From contig CANJVX010000020.1 of the NCBI GenBank assembly GCA_947478405.1, positions 1 through 53,084 on the forward strand: a DNA stretch of 53,084 bases. Direction: 5' to 3'. Shown here piece after piece: positions 1 through 7,757 of this stretch; the stretch's first letter is position 1; every line of letters starts with the position of its first letter. The stretch is from Beijerinckiaceae bacterium (lineage in GTDB: Bacteria; Pseudomonadota; Alphaproteobacteria; Rhizobiales; Beijerinckiaceae). The translations under genes were made by a program, and so were the position numbers. The notes beneath the pieces were generated by a model that did no database searches, was not told the origin of the DNA, and was given only the letters and a program-made list of their open reading frames with translations.

Positions 1-542
1 ATAAGATTAATGCCGCAGACTTCCTCGGCTTTGCGCTGCAGGGACTGAGCAGCCGTGTTGCAGAGAATGGTGACACCTAATTCACGCGCACGCCGCGATA
101 GTCTTTCGACATAGGCCCGTGAGCCAGGAATAACATTATGCATGCGTGGCACGCGATGAGGCGGCTCTTCAAAAGGTCCAACAAATTCAACACCGAGCAT
201 CTGTAGCCACACAAGTGTTTCCGGCGACTTACGAACAAGAAATTCACGTAATTCGGGCTCAGTCTCCGGCCTAACACGCGCATTCATGATTGACAGATCT
301 TCGCTATGCGCAGCGACATTGTCAGCAATGCCGCGCCGCGTCTGGTAGACTGTCCCGGATGCAGTGAGAGAACCAACAGACCAGCCGGTCGATCCGCCGA
401 GTTGCTCGGCCTTTTCTGCCAGAATAACTTTCGCACCCAAACCAGCAGCTTCTATTGCAGCAGCTAAACCGGCACCGCCGCCACCGATCACGACAACGTC
501 TGCTGTTGCGGGGACAACCAGACCCGGCGGGTGCTGCGCCAT
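1..542 (-). CDS. FAD-dependent oxidoreductase, FrdA/ketosteroid-dehydrogenase-like (C-terminus off window)
   Basis: Only the first 180 codons lie in the window; the gene runs off the left edge. Residues 15-30 contain a dinucleotide-binding motif (VVVIGGGGAGLAAAIEA), followed by an acidic strand end (ILAEKAEQLGGSTGWS) in which GGST-type residues contact the FAD pyrophosphate. This is the pattern of the fumarate-reductase/succinate-dehydrogenase/3-ketosteroid-dehydrogenase flavoprotein family. The ATG at 542 lies 6 bp after the stop of the CoA-ligase gene, so it is the third gene of a ligase-flavoprotein operon that starts at 3040. With a CoA ligase beside it, desaturation or reduction of a CoA- or acid-linked substrate is a plausible role, but the C-terminal catalytic domain that would tell these subfamilies apart is missing here. 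Confidence 0.85.
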   Translation of the reverse strand, partial: MAQHPPGLVVPATADVVVIGGGGAGLAAAIEAAGLGAKVILAEKAEQLGGSTGWSVGSLTASGTVYQTRRGIADNVAAHSEDLSIMNARVRPETEPELREFLVRKSPETLVWLQMLGVEFVGPFEEPPHRVPRMHNVIPGSRAYVERLSRRARELGVTILCNTAAQSLQRKAEEVCGINL

Positions 543-548
543 TTCGAT

Positions 549-2045
549 TTACGACGGTGTGGCTGCAAGATCCGCAGCGCGCTTAATCAAGGCCTTACGG
601 TCGATTTTACCCGCGCCTGTCAGCGGCAGATCTGAAACAAAAAATACTTTGCGCGGATGCATGTAAGGAGCGGCATTTTTTAGGACGTAATTTTTCACTT
701 CTTCTTCGGTGAGCCCTGCACCATTAACTTGCACCACAAACGCATAGGGTAGTCGGTGCTTCAATTCATCAGGCACCGGCACGACAACGGCCTGATGAAT
801 CCCGGGATGACGCTCAAGAACCGTTTCGACCTGACCTGGGAAAATATTGTTGCCACCCGAAGCAAACATATCATCCGCACGGTCGATAAAATAATACCAC
901 CCTTCCGCATCACGCCGTAATATATCGCCAGTTTCAAACCAGCCGTCCTTCAGACGCCGGTTCGTCTCCTCAGCATTGTTGTAATAACCCAGCATCATGC
1001 CCGGACTGCGGACAAACAAAACACCTTCATGATCGTCGACGCCGTCGATGAGACTGAATTCATTGCCGGCAATCGGCCAGCCGATAGAATGCCGCGGGCG
1101 CGGCTTGCCTTCTGGATGGGGGCCAAACAACGCAGCACTCGTTTCAGTGATCCCAAAAATCTGGACGATCTCCGCACTAGGAAAGATCTCCGCAAGATCA
1201 TCAATCAATGGATCTGACGCCGGCGCACCACCGACAGTCAAAAGCCTGACCTGCGAAACATCATCGCTGATAAGTAATTCGCGCTCCCGCAAGAGCATGG
1301 CGTAGATAGTAGGCACACCCGAGAGTGTTGTCGCCTTATAGCGATGCAAAGCATTCAGATATTGTCGCGCGTTGAAACGCGGCAACAATACAAGACTAGC
1401 ACCACCTACAAAGACAGATTTAACGGCATTCATAGCGTTCTTATGATAAAGTGGGGCGGAAACGATCATCCGATCGGCTGGCGAAATACGGCGATCACGC
1501 GCGATAGTCTGCGACACCCATACGTGCGCCTTATGCAAAAGTAGAACCCCTTTCGGTCGGCCAGTTGACCCCGATGTATATGGCTGGAAGGCAATATCAT
1601 CACTTTGAGGAACGATTGCAGTGAACGAACCCGGATCCTTGAAGGCCTCATAATCCGTCTCGAAAATTATTTTCTCGCAGAAATCCGGAGATAGAGGTTC
1701 AAAGCGTTGGCCACAAAAGACCAAACTTATGTATGAATCTGTTATGATCCATTCGATGGTCGATTTTGGAACTTCTATATTAATCGGCACAGGCACAAAG
1801 CCTGCACGCATGGCCCCGAAAAAAACTTCTAGAAATTCAAGCCTGTTCGACGAAATCAAGCCGACGCGGTCACCCGATTTCAGCCCGCGTTTAACGAGCG
1901 CCCGCGCCACCGCATTGCAGCTGGCGTCAAATTCACGATAGCTGACCTCATGGGGATGATCTCCATCATGCAAATCTATAATGACCGTACGATCGGACTG
2001 TCGGTGCACAGCGAACAAATCGCCGAGATTTTTGATGTCAATCAT
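549..2045 (-). CDS. AMP-dependent acyl-CoA synthetase/ligase
   Basis: A 498-residue ANL-superfamily enzyme, expected to activate a carboxylic acid to its CoA thioester through an acyl-adenylate in the cytoplasm. The AMP-binding loop YTSGSTGRPKG is at residues 156-166. Further on come FGITETSA, the hinge-region GWFETGDI and a C-terminal TGAGKIDRKAL whose lysine (about K480) is the adenylation lysine. The length is normal for a medium- or short-chain/aromatic acid ligase. The start overlaps the stop of the upstream MDR gene by 4 bp (ATGA-type), indicating translational coupling. Substrate identity cannot be read from the sequence. Confidence 0.93.
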   Translation of the reverse strand: MIDIKNLGDLFAVHRQSDRTVIIDLHDGDHPHEVSYREFDASCNAVARALVKRGLKSGDRVGLISSNRLEFLEVFFGAMRAGFVPVPINIEVPKSTIEWIITDSYISLVFCGQRFEPLSPDFCEKIIFETDYEAFKDPGSFTAIVPQSDDIAFQPYTSGSTGRPKGVLLLHKAHVWVSQTIARDRRISPADRMIVSAPLYHKNAMNAVKSVFVGGASLVLLPRFNARQYLNALHRYKATTLSGVPTIYAMLLRERELLISDDVSQVRLLTVGGAPASDPLIDDLAEIFPSAEIVQIFGITETSAALFGPHPEGKPRPRHSIGWPIAGNEFSLIDGVDDHEGVLFVRSPGMMLGYYNNAEETNRRLKDGWFETGDILRRDAEGWYYFIDRADDMFASGGNNIFPGQVETVLERHPGIHQAVVVPVPDELKHRLPYAFVVQVNGAGLTEEEVKNYVLKNAAPYMHPRKVFFVSDLPLTGAGKIDRKALIKRAADLAATPS

Positions 2046-3040
2046 GGGTTGAGAATCACCTTTCCGAAAACATGCCTATCTTCCAGCAAGGTCATGGCAT
2101 AGCGGATCTCTTCCAAAGGAAGAATGCTGTCAATAACTGGATCGAGACGGCCTTGCGAAACGAAATTTATTATTGCTTTGGTATCGCTCGGTAAATAAGC
2201 GCGCGACCCCAAGATCTGTAATTCCCGGTGCCAAACAAATCGGATATCAATCATCGAGAGATGGTTGGCTGTAGATCCACAAGTGACAATCCGACCATTG
2301 CGTGCCATCACGCGCAATGTCGGGATCCATGTAGTATCACCGGTAAAATTTACAGCAACGTCGACACCTTTTTTCTCAGAGAGTGTCCAGACTTCTTTCG
2401 AAAAATCATCACTATTGCCGTGCACGATTACATGATCAACGCCCAATATTCGTAATTTTTTGGCTTTTTCTTCAGAGCTTGTACCGGCGAAAACCTCCGC
2501 GCCAATCATTTTTGCCAGTTGAACACAGGCTGCTCCAACGCCTCCGCTCGCACCCAAAATAAAAATCCGTTCCCCTTTAGCCAACTGCGCTTTGGTGAAA
2601 AGCATTCTGTGAGCGGTGCCATAAGCGATCGGCAGTGCAGCCGCACGATTGAAATCTACGGATGCGGGGATTTCGATGAGCTGGCGTTCATCCACCGAGA
2701 TGAACTCACACAAGCCCCCATTCGCATGTTCACCGAGAATTCCGCCCGAAGGTAGACGCGGAAACAAAACGACGCGCTTTCCGATCCAAACGCTATCAAC
2801 ACCGCTCCCAACCTCGCAGACAGTTCCCGCAATATCGCCGCCACCAATGCGTGGCAAAATCACGGGCAAGTCCGGCATGCCACGCCTCACGAAAATATCT
2901 AGATAATTAAGCGCGCATGCAGCTATCTGGACGAGCACATGACCGGGTTCGGGCTCCGGACGCAGCCACGTCCGGATGTGAACATGACCGACATCCCCAT
3001 GCCCCTCGATCACTGCCGCTTTCATCTCTCTTCGAGACAT
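2042..3040 (-). CDS. Zinc-independent MDR oxidoreductase (quinone-oxidoreductase-like)
   Basis: A 332-residue medium-chain dehydrogenase/reductase. It has an N-terminal GroES-like fold (MKAAVIEGHG, ALNYLDIFVRRG) and a Rossmann motif ILGASGGVGAACVQLAK near residue 150. The structural-zinc cysteine cluster of true alcohol dehydrogenases is absent, which places it with NADPH:quinone reductase or enoyl reductase types. An upstream in-frame start at 3094 exists, but I chose 3040: it has a good ribosome site (GGAGAA, 9 nt away), and the longer version would run through the -10 and operator at 3049-3079. First gene of the operon that continues into the CoA ligase and the FAD oxidoreductase. Confidence 0.88.
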   Translation of the reverse strand: MSRREMKAAVIEGHGDVGHVHIRTWLRPEPEPGHVLVQIAACALNYLDIFVRRGMPDLPVILPRIGGGDIAGTVCEVGSGVDSVWIGKRVVLFPRLPSGGILGEHANGGLCEFISVDERQLIEIPASVDFNRAAALPIAYGTAHRMLFTKAQLAKGERIFILGASGGVGAACVQLAKMIGAEVFAGTSSEEKAKKLRILGVDHVIVHGNSDDFSKEVWTLSEKKGVDVAVNFTGDTTWIPTLRVMARNGRIVTCGSTANHLSMIDIRFVWHRELQILGSRAYLPSDTKAIINFVSQGRLDPVIDSILPLEEIRYAMTLLEDRHVFGKVILNP

Positions 3041-3048
3041 AACGATAT

Positions 3049-3102
3049 GTTCTCCAATAGGAAACACAGTTTCAATAATGACGTTAGTGTCCAAACTGTC
3101 AA
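3049..3102 (-). promoter_or_regulatory. Promoter and operator of the MDR-ligase-flavoprotein operon
   Basis: On the minus strand: -35 TTGACA (plus 3097-3102), 17-bp spacer, -10 ATTATT (3074-3079), then half-sites GAAAC (3069-3073), N3, GTTTC (3061-3065), N7 and a degenerate third half-site GTTCT-type (3049-3053). The operator begins at the -10 and covers the expected start of transcription, which fits a repressor. Same architecture as the sites at 3161, 14657, 17235 and 25195. Confidence 0.7.
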
Positions 3103-3127
3103 GTTCAGAAAATCCGATATCTTACGG

Positions 3128-3185
3128 TTGACACGGGGGCGAATGCCCCATCTAGTTGTAGAAACATAGTTTCTTTTAAAGAAAC
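3128..3185 (+). promoter_or_regulatory. Promoter and operator of the ABC-transporter operon
   Basis: -35 TTGACA at 3128-3133, 17-bp spacer, -10 TCTAGT at 3151-3156, then the half-sites GAAAC (3161-3165), N3, GTTTC (3169-3173), N7, GAAAC (3181-3185). It lies back to back with the promoter at 3049-3102, so both divergent operons carry their own copy of the operator. Start of translation is at 3206 behind an AGGAGG. Confidence 0.72.
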
Positions 3186-3205
3186 GGACAGCGAGGAGGA
3201 TGCAA

Positions 3206-4228
3206 ATGATCTTGATGCGCAATCCCAAACCATGCCTTGTCGCTGCAGCCTTGATGGCTTTCGCCATTACCGCGACCGGAGTAGCTCGTGCAGAAACAAC
3301 AAAGAATGTTCGTTTCGCCCTTCAGTGGGGGCTTGCATGGATGCCATATGTCGTGATGAAGCGGGAAAAGATTATTGAACGCCGCGCCAAAGAAGCAGGA
3401 CTGGGTGACGTAACCGCCGAATACCGCGAATTTGCGGGCGGGAATATAATGAACGACGCACTTCTTGCAGGCCAGATTGAATTTGCGACAACAGGGATCA
3501 CTAACTTTCTTGTTCTTTGGGACAAGGCTCGAAAAGTTCTCCCGGTCAAAGCGGCATCGGGATTTGCGACAATTCCCTATGCACTTGTGACGCGCAATCC
3601 TAACCTAAAAACTATGGCTGATATCAGCGCTAAAGATCGAATTGCACTACCAGCTGTAAAAATTTCTGCACAAGCAGTTTTGCTGCAGATGATTGCCACC
3701 AAAATGTACGGAAAAGAGAATTATACAAAATTTGATGATCTAACAATTTCACGCTCCATGCCCGACGGAATGGCAGCAATGCTTTCAGGCAGTGAGATCA
3801 ATAGTCATTTTTCATCGCCACCCTATCTTCAGGCTGAGTTGCGCGATCCTAATGTACGCACTGTCATAAAGACAAGTGACATCATCGACGTCCCGATCTC
3901 GAATGGTCTTCTCTATACAACCGAAAAATTTCATAACGAAAATCCAAAACTTTACAATGTAGTTCTCGACAGCCTCCAGGAAGCAATCGACATTATTAAT
4001 AAAGATAAGCTCCAAGCATCGAAAGATTACCTCGATCTTACAAAAGAAAAAGCCACGCCCGAAGAACTCGTCGCTATTTTATCGGAGGCCGGGTCAGAAT
4101 TTACAATGACCCCATCTGCTATCTATGTATTCGCTGAGTTTATGCACAAAGTTGGGACAATCAAAGAGCTTCCTCTATCATGGAAAGATTTCTTTTTTCC
4201 TGAAATCCACAACCGTCCGGGTAAGTAA
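3206..4228 (+). CDS. NitT/TauT-type ABC transporter substrate-binding protein (NMT1/THI5-like)
   Basis: A 340-residue periplasmic binding protein. Residues 1 to about 28 form a Sec signal peptide (hydrophobic AAALMAFAITATGVARA, ending in an AxA-type site). The mature start reads VRFALQWGLAWMPY, typical of the NMT1/SsuA family that binds nitrate, sulfonates, pyrimidine precursors or aromatic acids. The ATG at 3206 was preferred over that at 3200 because AGGAGG at 3194-3199 is correctly spaced only from 3206. It is followed by the ATPase and permease genes, giving a complete importer. The ligand cannot be deduced. Confidence 0.92.
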   Translation: MILMRNPKPCLVAAALMAFAITATGVARAETTKNVRFALQWGLAWMPYVVMKREKIIERRAKEAGLGDVTAEYREFAGGNIMNDALLAGQIEFATTGITNFLVLWDKARKVLPVKAASGFATIPYALVTRNPNLKTMADISAKDRIALPAVKISAQAVLLQMIATKMYGKENYTKFDDLTISRSMPDGMAAMLSGSEINSHFSSPPYLQAELRDPNVRTVIKTSDIIDVPISNGLLYTTEKFHNENPKLYNVVLDSLQEAIDIINKDKLQASKDYLDLTKEKATPEELVAILSEAGSEFTMTPSAIYVFAEFMHKVGTIKELPLSWKDFFFPEIHNRPGK

Positions 4229-4241
4229 CCTGGTTACGGAC

Positions 4242-5015
4242 ATGATTATATCAGACCAGGCTCCGCTCTTGCAACTTCGCAATGTCAATTTGAGCTATGA
4301 CACACATCAGGGACGCGTTCAGGCAACGGACAAGATATCTTTCGATATTTTTTTAAAGGAGAGATTTGTTCTTATCGGACCGTCCGGATGTGGAAAATCA
4401 AGCCTACTGAAAGCAGTAGCCGGCTTTATCCATCCGTCAGAGGGATCCATCAAGCTCAAGGGTGAGGAAATCAAAGGACCTGGGCCTGACAGAATGATGG
4501 TGTTTCAGGAATTTGACCAGCTTCTTCCGTGGAAGACGGTCGTAGAAAACGTAATGTTTCCTCTTGTAGCCACGCGCCGCTTTGAAAAGAGCGAAGCCCA
4601 TCATCGTGCCATGGCCTGCCTGTCCAAGGTTCAACTCGCTAAATATGCTGACAATTATTGCCATACTCTTTCAGGGGGAATGAAGCAGCGTGTAGCCATT
4701 GCTCGTGGCATGACAATGGAACCCGATATTCTGCTAATGGACGAACCATTTGCAGCACTAGATGCAATGACGCGAGAAAGCATGCAGGATGAATTATTAG
4801 CTTTATGTAAAGAAATGAATTTCGCGGTTATGTTTGTTACGCATTCGATATCGGAAGCTGTGAAAATTGGCACCCGAATTCTAATGCTTTCAGCAAATCC
4901 AGGTCGGGTAAAAGGCGTTGTATTAACGAATTCTGCGACCGGAAGCGAAGCAACAGATCTTGTGCACGAAATCGGTCAATCCCTGTTCGGAAACGCAGGA
5001 GGCCGTTGTGACTGA
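4242..5015 (+). CDS. ABC transporter ATP-binding protein, NitT/TauT family
   Basis: A 257-residue ATPase that drives the importer encoded by its neighbours. Walker A is GPSGCGKSS, the signature LSGGMKQRVAIARG and Walker B ILLMDEPFAALD, followed by the switch histidine in FVTHSI. The Q-loop is visible in MMVFQEFDQLLPW. The frame is open further upstream, but an ATG at 4242, 13 bp after the preceding stop, gives the normal family N-terminus (PLLQLRNVNLSYD). The 3' end overlaps the permease gene by 8 bp. Confidence 0.93.
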   Translation: MIISDQAPLLQLRNVNLSYDTHQGRVQATDKISFDIFLKERFVLIGPSGCGKSSLLKAVAGFIHPSEGSIKLKGEEIKGPGPDRMMVFQEFDQLLPWKTVVENVMFPLVATRRFEKSEAHHRAMACLSKVQLAKYADNYCHTLSGGMKQRVAIARGMTMEPDILLMDEPFAALDAMTRESMQDELLALCKEMNFAVMFVTHSISEAVKIGTRILMLSANPGRVKGVVLTNSATGSEATDLVHEIGQSLFGNAGGRCD

Positions 5016-5835
5016 CGAACCGATAATTGGGGAAACAACGCGTATTGAAGTCAAAAAATCTAAAGAAAATACAAAGCGTCGGTTGATCTCTGTCATTTTA
5101 ATTTGCGCAATGTGGGAAATATACGGGCGGTGGCTGAATTCCCCCTTACTCTTTCCCTCTCTAAGCGAAACAATAGTTGCACTAGTGAACAAAATAGGAT
5201 CAGGCGAACTTATTTCTGCAGGTTGGCATTCGATTGCAACTTTAACTAAGGGCTATCTACTTGGCGTCGGCCTGGCATTCGTGGCAACAACTTTAGCAAT
5301 GAGCAGCCGCTTCGCGCGTGAATTGCTTGAAACACTGACAGCCATGTTCAATCCGCTGCCAGCCATCGCGCTATTACCCCTTTCTCTAATCTGGTTTGGG
5401 CTAGGCGAGGGAAGCATTATTTTTGTTATTGTTCATTCTGTTCTATGGGCTGTAGCACTGAACATGAACTCTGGGTTCCGATCCGTATCGCCGACATGGC
5501 GAATGATTGGACAAAATTATGGTCTGTCGCTTATACGATTTGTTTATCTTATCCTCTTGCCCGGAGCATTTCCGAGTATTCTAGCAGGCCTTAAAGTTGG
5601 TTGGGCCTTCGCATGGCGTACACTTATTGCCGCTGAATTTGTTTTTGGCGTCAGCTCGGGCAGCGGCGGACTGGGTTGGTTCATCTATAACGAGCGTAAC
5701 CAGCTCGAGATACCGAATGTCTTTGCCGGTCTTGTGACCATAATGCTGTTCGGTGTTATTTTCGAATACGGGCTCTTCCGGACCATTGAAAATAGGACGG
5801 TTCGGCGTTGGGGTATGCAAATGGACGATCGCTAA
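5008..5835 (+). CDS. ABC transporter permease, NitT/TauT family
   Basis: A 275-residue inner-membrane protein with about six hydrophobic segments. The cytoplasmic coupling loop follows NYGLSLIRFVYLILLPGAFPSILAGLKVG in outline (EAA-type loop, short segments LPGAFPSILAGL). The GTG at 5008 was chosen: AGGAGG at 4997-5002 is 5 nt upstream and the gene overlaps the ATPase stop. An upstream in-frame ATG at 4960 would lie deep within the ATPase gene. The stop shares a base with the ATG of the thioesterase gene (TAATG), so the four genes from 3206 to 6230 are one operon. Confidence 0.92.
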   Translation: MTDEPIIGETTRIEVKKSKENTKRRLISVILICAMWEIYGRWLNSPLLFPSLSETIVALVNKIGSGELISAGWHSIATLTKGYLLGVGLAFVATTLAMSSRFARELLETLTAMFNPLPAIALLPLSLIWFGLGEGSIIFVIVHSVLWAVALNMNSGFRSVSPTWRMIGQNYGLSLIRFVYLILLPGAFPSILAGLKVGWAFAWRTLIAAEFVFGVSSGSGGLGWFIYNERNQLEIPNVFAGLVTIMLFGVIFEYGLFRTIENRTVRRWGMQMDDR

Positions 5836-6230
5836 TGGAGCCCAATGACCTAGAACAAATGATACTGAAAGCACCCTTTCACCGATGGCTCGGCTTAAAA
5901 GTTCTGGACGTTCAGGATGGACGCGTCAAACTCGAAGCACAATGGAATGAAAACTGGATCGCAAATACAGAACGGAAACATACACATGGAGGAATTCTCT
6001 GCGCTTTGATCGACATTGGAGCAAACTGGGCGATAGCAACAAAGGTCAAACACGGCGTTCCTACTATTGATCTACGTGTTGATTATCATGCCCCAAGCTA
6101 TGAGGAAAATCTTTTTGTAGAGGGAACCATTCTGCGGTTTGGCAAACGCTTATCGACTGCAGAGACAAAGATTTTTTCAGCCAACCAACCCCTCATTGCC
6201 AGCGGCCGTGGACTCTTTCTGACAGAGTAG
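5835..6230 (+). CDS. PaaI-like hotdog-fold thioesterase
   Basis: A 131-residue single hotdog domain. The segment ERKHTHGGILCALIDIGANWAI matches the HGG...D pattern of PaaI/YbgC-type acyl-CoA thioesterases, in which the HGG glycine and the helix acidic residue help catalysis. It is translationally coupled to the permease (TAATG). Hydrolysis of a CoA thioester made by the ligase of the neighbouring operon is a reasonable guess. The 3' end is only 11 bp from the end of the convergent regulator gene. Confidence 0.85.
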   Translation: MEPNDLEQMILKAPFHRWLGLKVLDVQDGRVKLEAQWNENWIANTERKHTHGGILCALIDIGANWAIATKVKHGVPTIDLRVDYHAPSYEENLFVEGTILRFGKRLSTAETKIFSANQPLIASGRGLFLTE

Positions 6231-6241
6231 CTGAAATGCAG

Positions 6242-7006
6242 TCAGTGCCCGAAAGGATATGTACCCGCACCAAGTCGAAGCGATATTTCGCGGGCACACT
6301 TCTGCAACGCAGGCAGAAGCCGATCTGCTTCCTCGTCTGTCAGAAGATGTTCGGGACAAATGAGTCCCAAAGTCGCGACCGCAAAGGGGGATCCGTCAAA
6401 AAGTGGAACCGCAAGCGCCGAAGACCCGGGCAGAGTTTCGCCGCGCGAAATAGCAAAACCGTTTTTCTCCGCTTTCTGGACCACATTACGGAATTTTCTC
6501 TGGTCCGTAATCGTCTTAGCCGTGACATAAGGTAGGCCCCGCGTCTTCAGTAGGTAATCAAGTTGGTTGGGCGCGCCAAAAGCCAGCAATACCTTACCTG
6601 CCGATGTCGCGTGATAAGGCATCCACAAACCTACACGCCAGCGGCCGTCGACAAAAAGTCTACCCTCAACTGCAAGAACATGGATCACATCCCCTCCCTG
6701 CATAACGCTGACCACGGCAGAATGACCTGTATCATCGACAAGCTTACGCATGCTTGGCAAAGACACTCGAGAGAGTCGATTAGAATTAATATAATTATTT
6801 CCAAGCGCGAAAGCGTTCAAGCCCACAAGATATTTTTTGGTGATAGGATCTTGATACAAATACCCGTTGTCGCGAAAGGTACTAAGAACTTTCGAGACAT
6901 TGCTCTTTTGAATACCCAGGCGTTCGGCCAGCTCAGTCACCCCAAGCGGTTCATTGCGCAACGCAAATTCATCCAAAATTCTTAGCGCAGAGGCGAGTGC
7001 TTTCAT
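6242..7006 (-). CDS. IclR-family transcriptional regulator
   Basis: A 254-residue DNA-binding regulator. The N-terminal winged helix-turn-helix (residues about 8-70, with LGVTELAERLGIQKSNVSKVL) is followed by an IclR effector-binding domain with HSAVVSVMQGGD and the family signature around HATSAGKVLLAF and SRGETLPGSSALAVPL. A TTG at 7012 is possible, but the ATG at 7006 has AGGA 7 nt upstream. It is the only regulator gene in the first 25 kb and the natural candidate to bind the repeated GTTTC/GAAAC operators. A copy of the core motif in front of its own gene suggests autoregulation. Confidence 0.93.
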   Translation of the reverse strand: MKALASALRILDEFALRNEPLGVTELAERLGIQKSNVSKVLSTFRDNGYLYQDPITKKYLVGLNAFALGNNYINSNRLSRVSLPSMRKLVDDTGHSAVVSVMQGGDVIHVLAVEGRLFVDGRWRVGLWMPYHATSAGKVLLAFGAPNQLDYLLKTRGLPYVTAKTITDQRKFRNVVQKAEKNGFAISRGETLPGSSALAVPLFDGSPFAVATLGLICPEHLLTDEEADRLLPALQKCAREISLRLGAGTYPFGH

Positions 7007-7019
7007 AACCAAATCCTAA

Positions 7020-7049
7020 GAAACCACGGTCTGTTTCCCATATAGAAAC
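7020..7049 (-). promoter_or_regulatory. Operator-like site in front of the IclR gene
   Basis: GTTTC (7033-7037), N7, GAAAC (7045-7049) is the core of the island operator. The third half-site is not at the usual 3-bp spacing; a GAAAC is present 8 bp away at 7020-7024. On the minus strand a TATATG at about 7038-7043 could be a -10 that overlaps the operator. Probably the autoregulatory site. Confidence 0.55.
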
Positions 7050-7138
7050 GGGATACCTTTGACAAGCTCAAGTTCGATGAAAAAAGAATTCCTCGCCAAA
7101 TTTAAGAAAAAAACTCGCCAGCTAAACCACACAGCCGA

Positions 7139-7726
7139 TCAACGAATATTCGGATTAGGCGGGAACCATTTGGCTTTACGCGTTGTAAGATCAAACTGAA
7201 GACGATCCTTCAAGTCTGACAATCGCCTACCATAAAGATGTAGATGCAGCGTGGCCTCTTCACTGTGGACATGGATGCTATGAATATCATCTGGCATAAG
7301 CGCGATCGGACTGCCCGCGCGCACCACATGCTCACGGTCCAGGACCAGGTCCACAGTATCATTGCTCGATCCATCGTCAGCGCGGCGGTAAATCCTATTC
7401 AATTCGTCACCGGCTATACCTACAATCACAGCCCAAGTTGCATGATTATGGGGAGGCGTTTCCTTACCCTTATTTGCCGAAGAGACATACAACGTATTTT
7501 GACCATCAGGATCCGAAACGATTTCATAAAGAATATTTGTCGGACCCTCAGGCGGCAGAAAAACATTCCGCGGAAACAATCCTTTGATGGCAGCAAGAGC
7601 AGCAAGCTCGTCAGTCACCAACTTTAAAGTGTCGCGCGAAAGACCCGCCATCATGATTTGCTTAACACGATCAACACTGTCCCGAGAGGCATCTTTTGTT
7701 TGCGGCGGAATTATAACGTTTGGCAT
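7139..7726 (-). CDS. Cysteine-dioxygenase-like cupin (thiol dioxygenase family)
   Basis: A 195-residue single cupin. The metal site is visible as PPHNHATWAV (H93, H95) with G and E spaced as in the first cupin motif (GIAGDELNRIY), and H149 in PDDIHSIHVH. This matches the bacterial thiol-dioxygenase group (cysteine, 3-mercaptopropionate or mercaptosuccinate dioxygenases), which turn a thiol into a sulfinate with Fe(II) and O2; the exact substrate is not readable. It is the last gene of a seven-gene operon starting at 14641 and lies 31 bp after a rhodanese gene, a pairing that favours sulfur chemistry. Confidence 0.75.
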   Translation of the reverse strand: MPNVIIPPQTKDASRDSVDRVKQIMMAGLSRDTLKLVTDELAALAAIKGLFPRNVFLPPEGPTNILYEIVSDPDGQNTLYVSSANKGKETPPHNHATWAVIVGIAGDELNRIYRRADDGSSNDTVDLVLDREHVVRAGSPIALMPDDIHSIHVHSEEATLHLHLYGRRLSDLKDRLQFDLTTRKAKWFPPNPNIR

Positions 7727-7757
7727 GCGAAACTCCTGCTTACATTCGGGTTAAAAA

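Noticed and set aside
3041-3094. N-terminal extension of the MDR gene to 3094
   Set aside because: It would place the -10 and operator inside the coding region; the ATG at 3040 has a good ribosome site.
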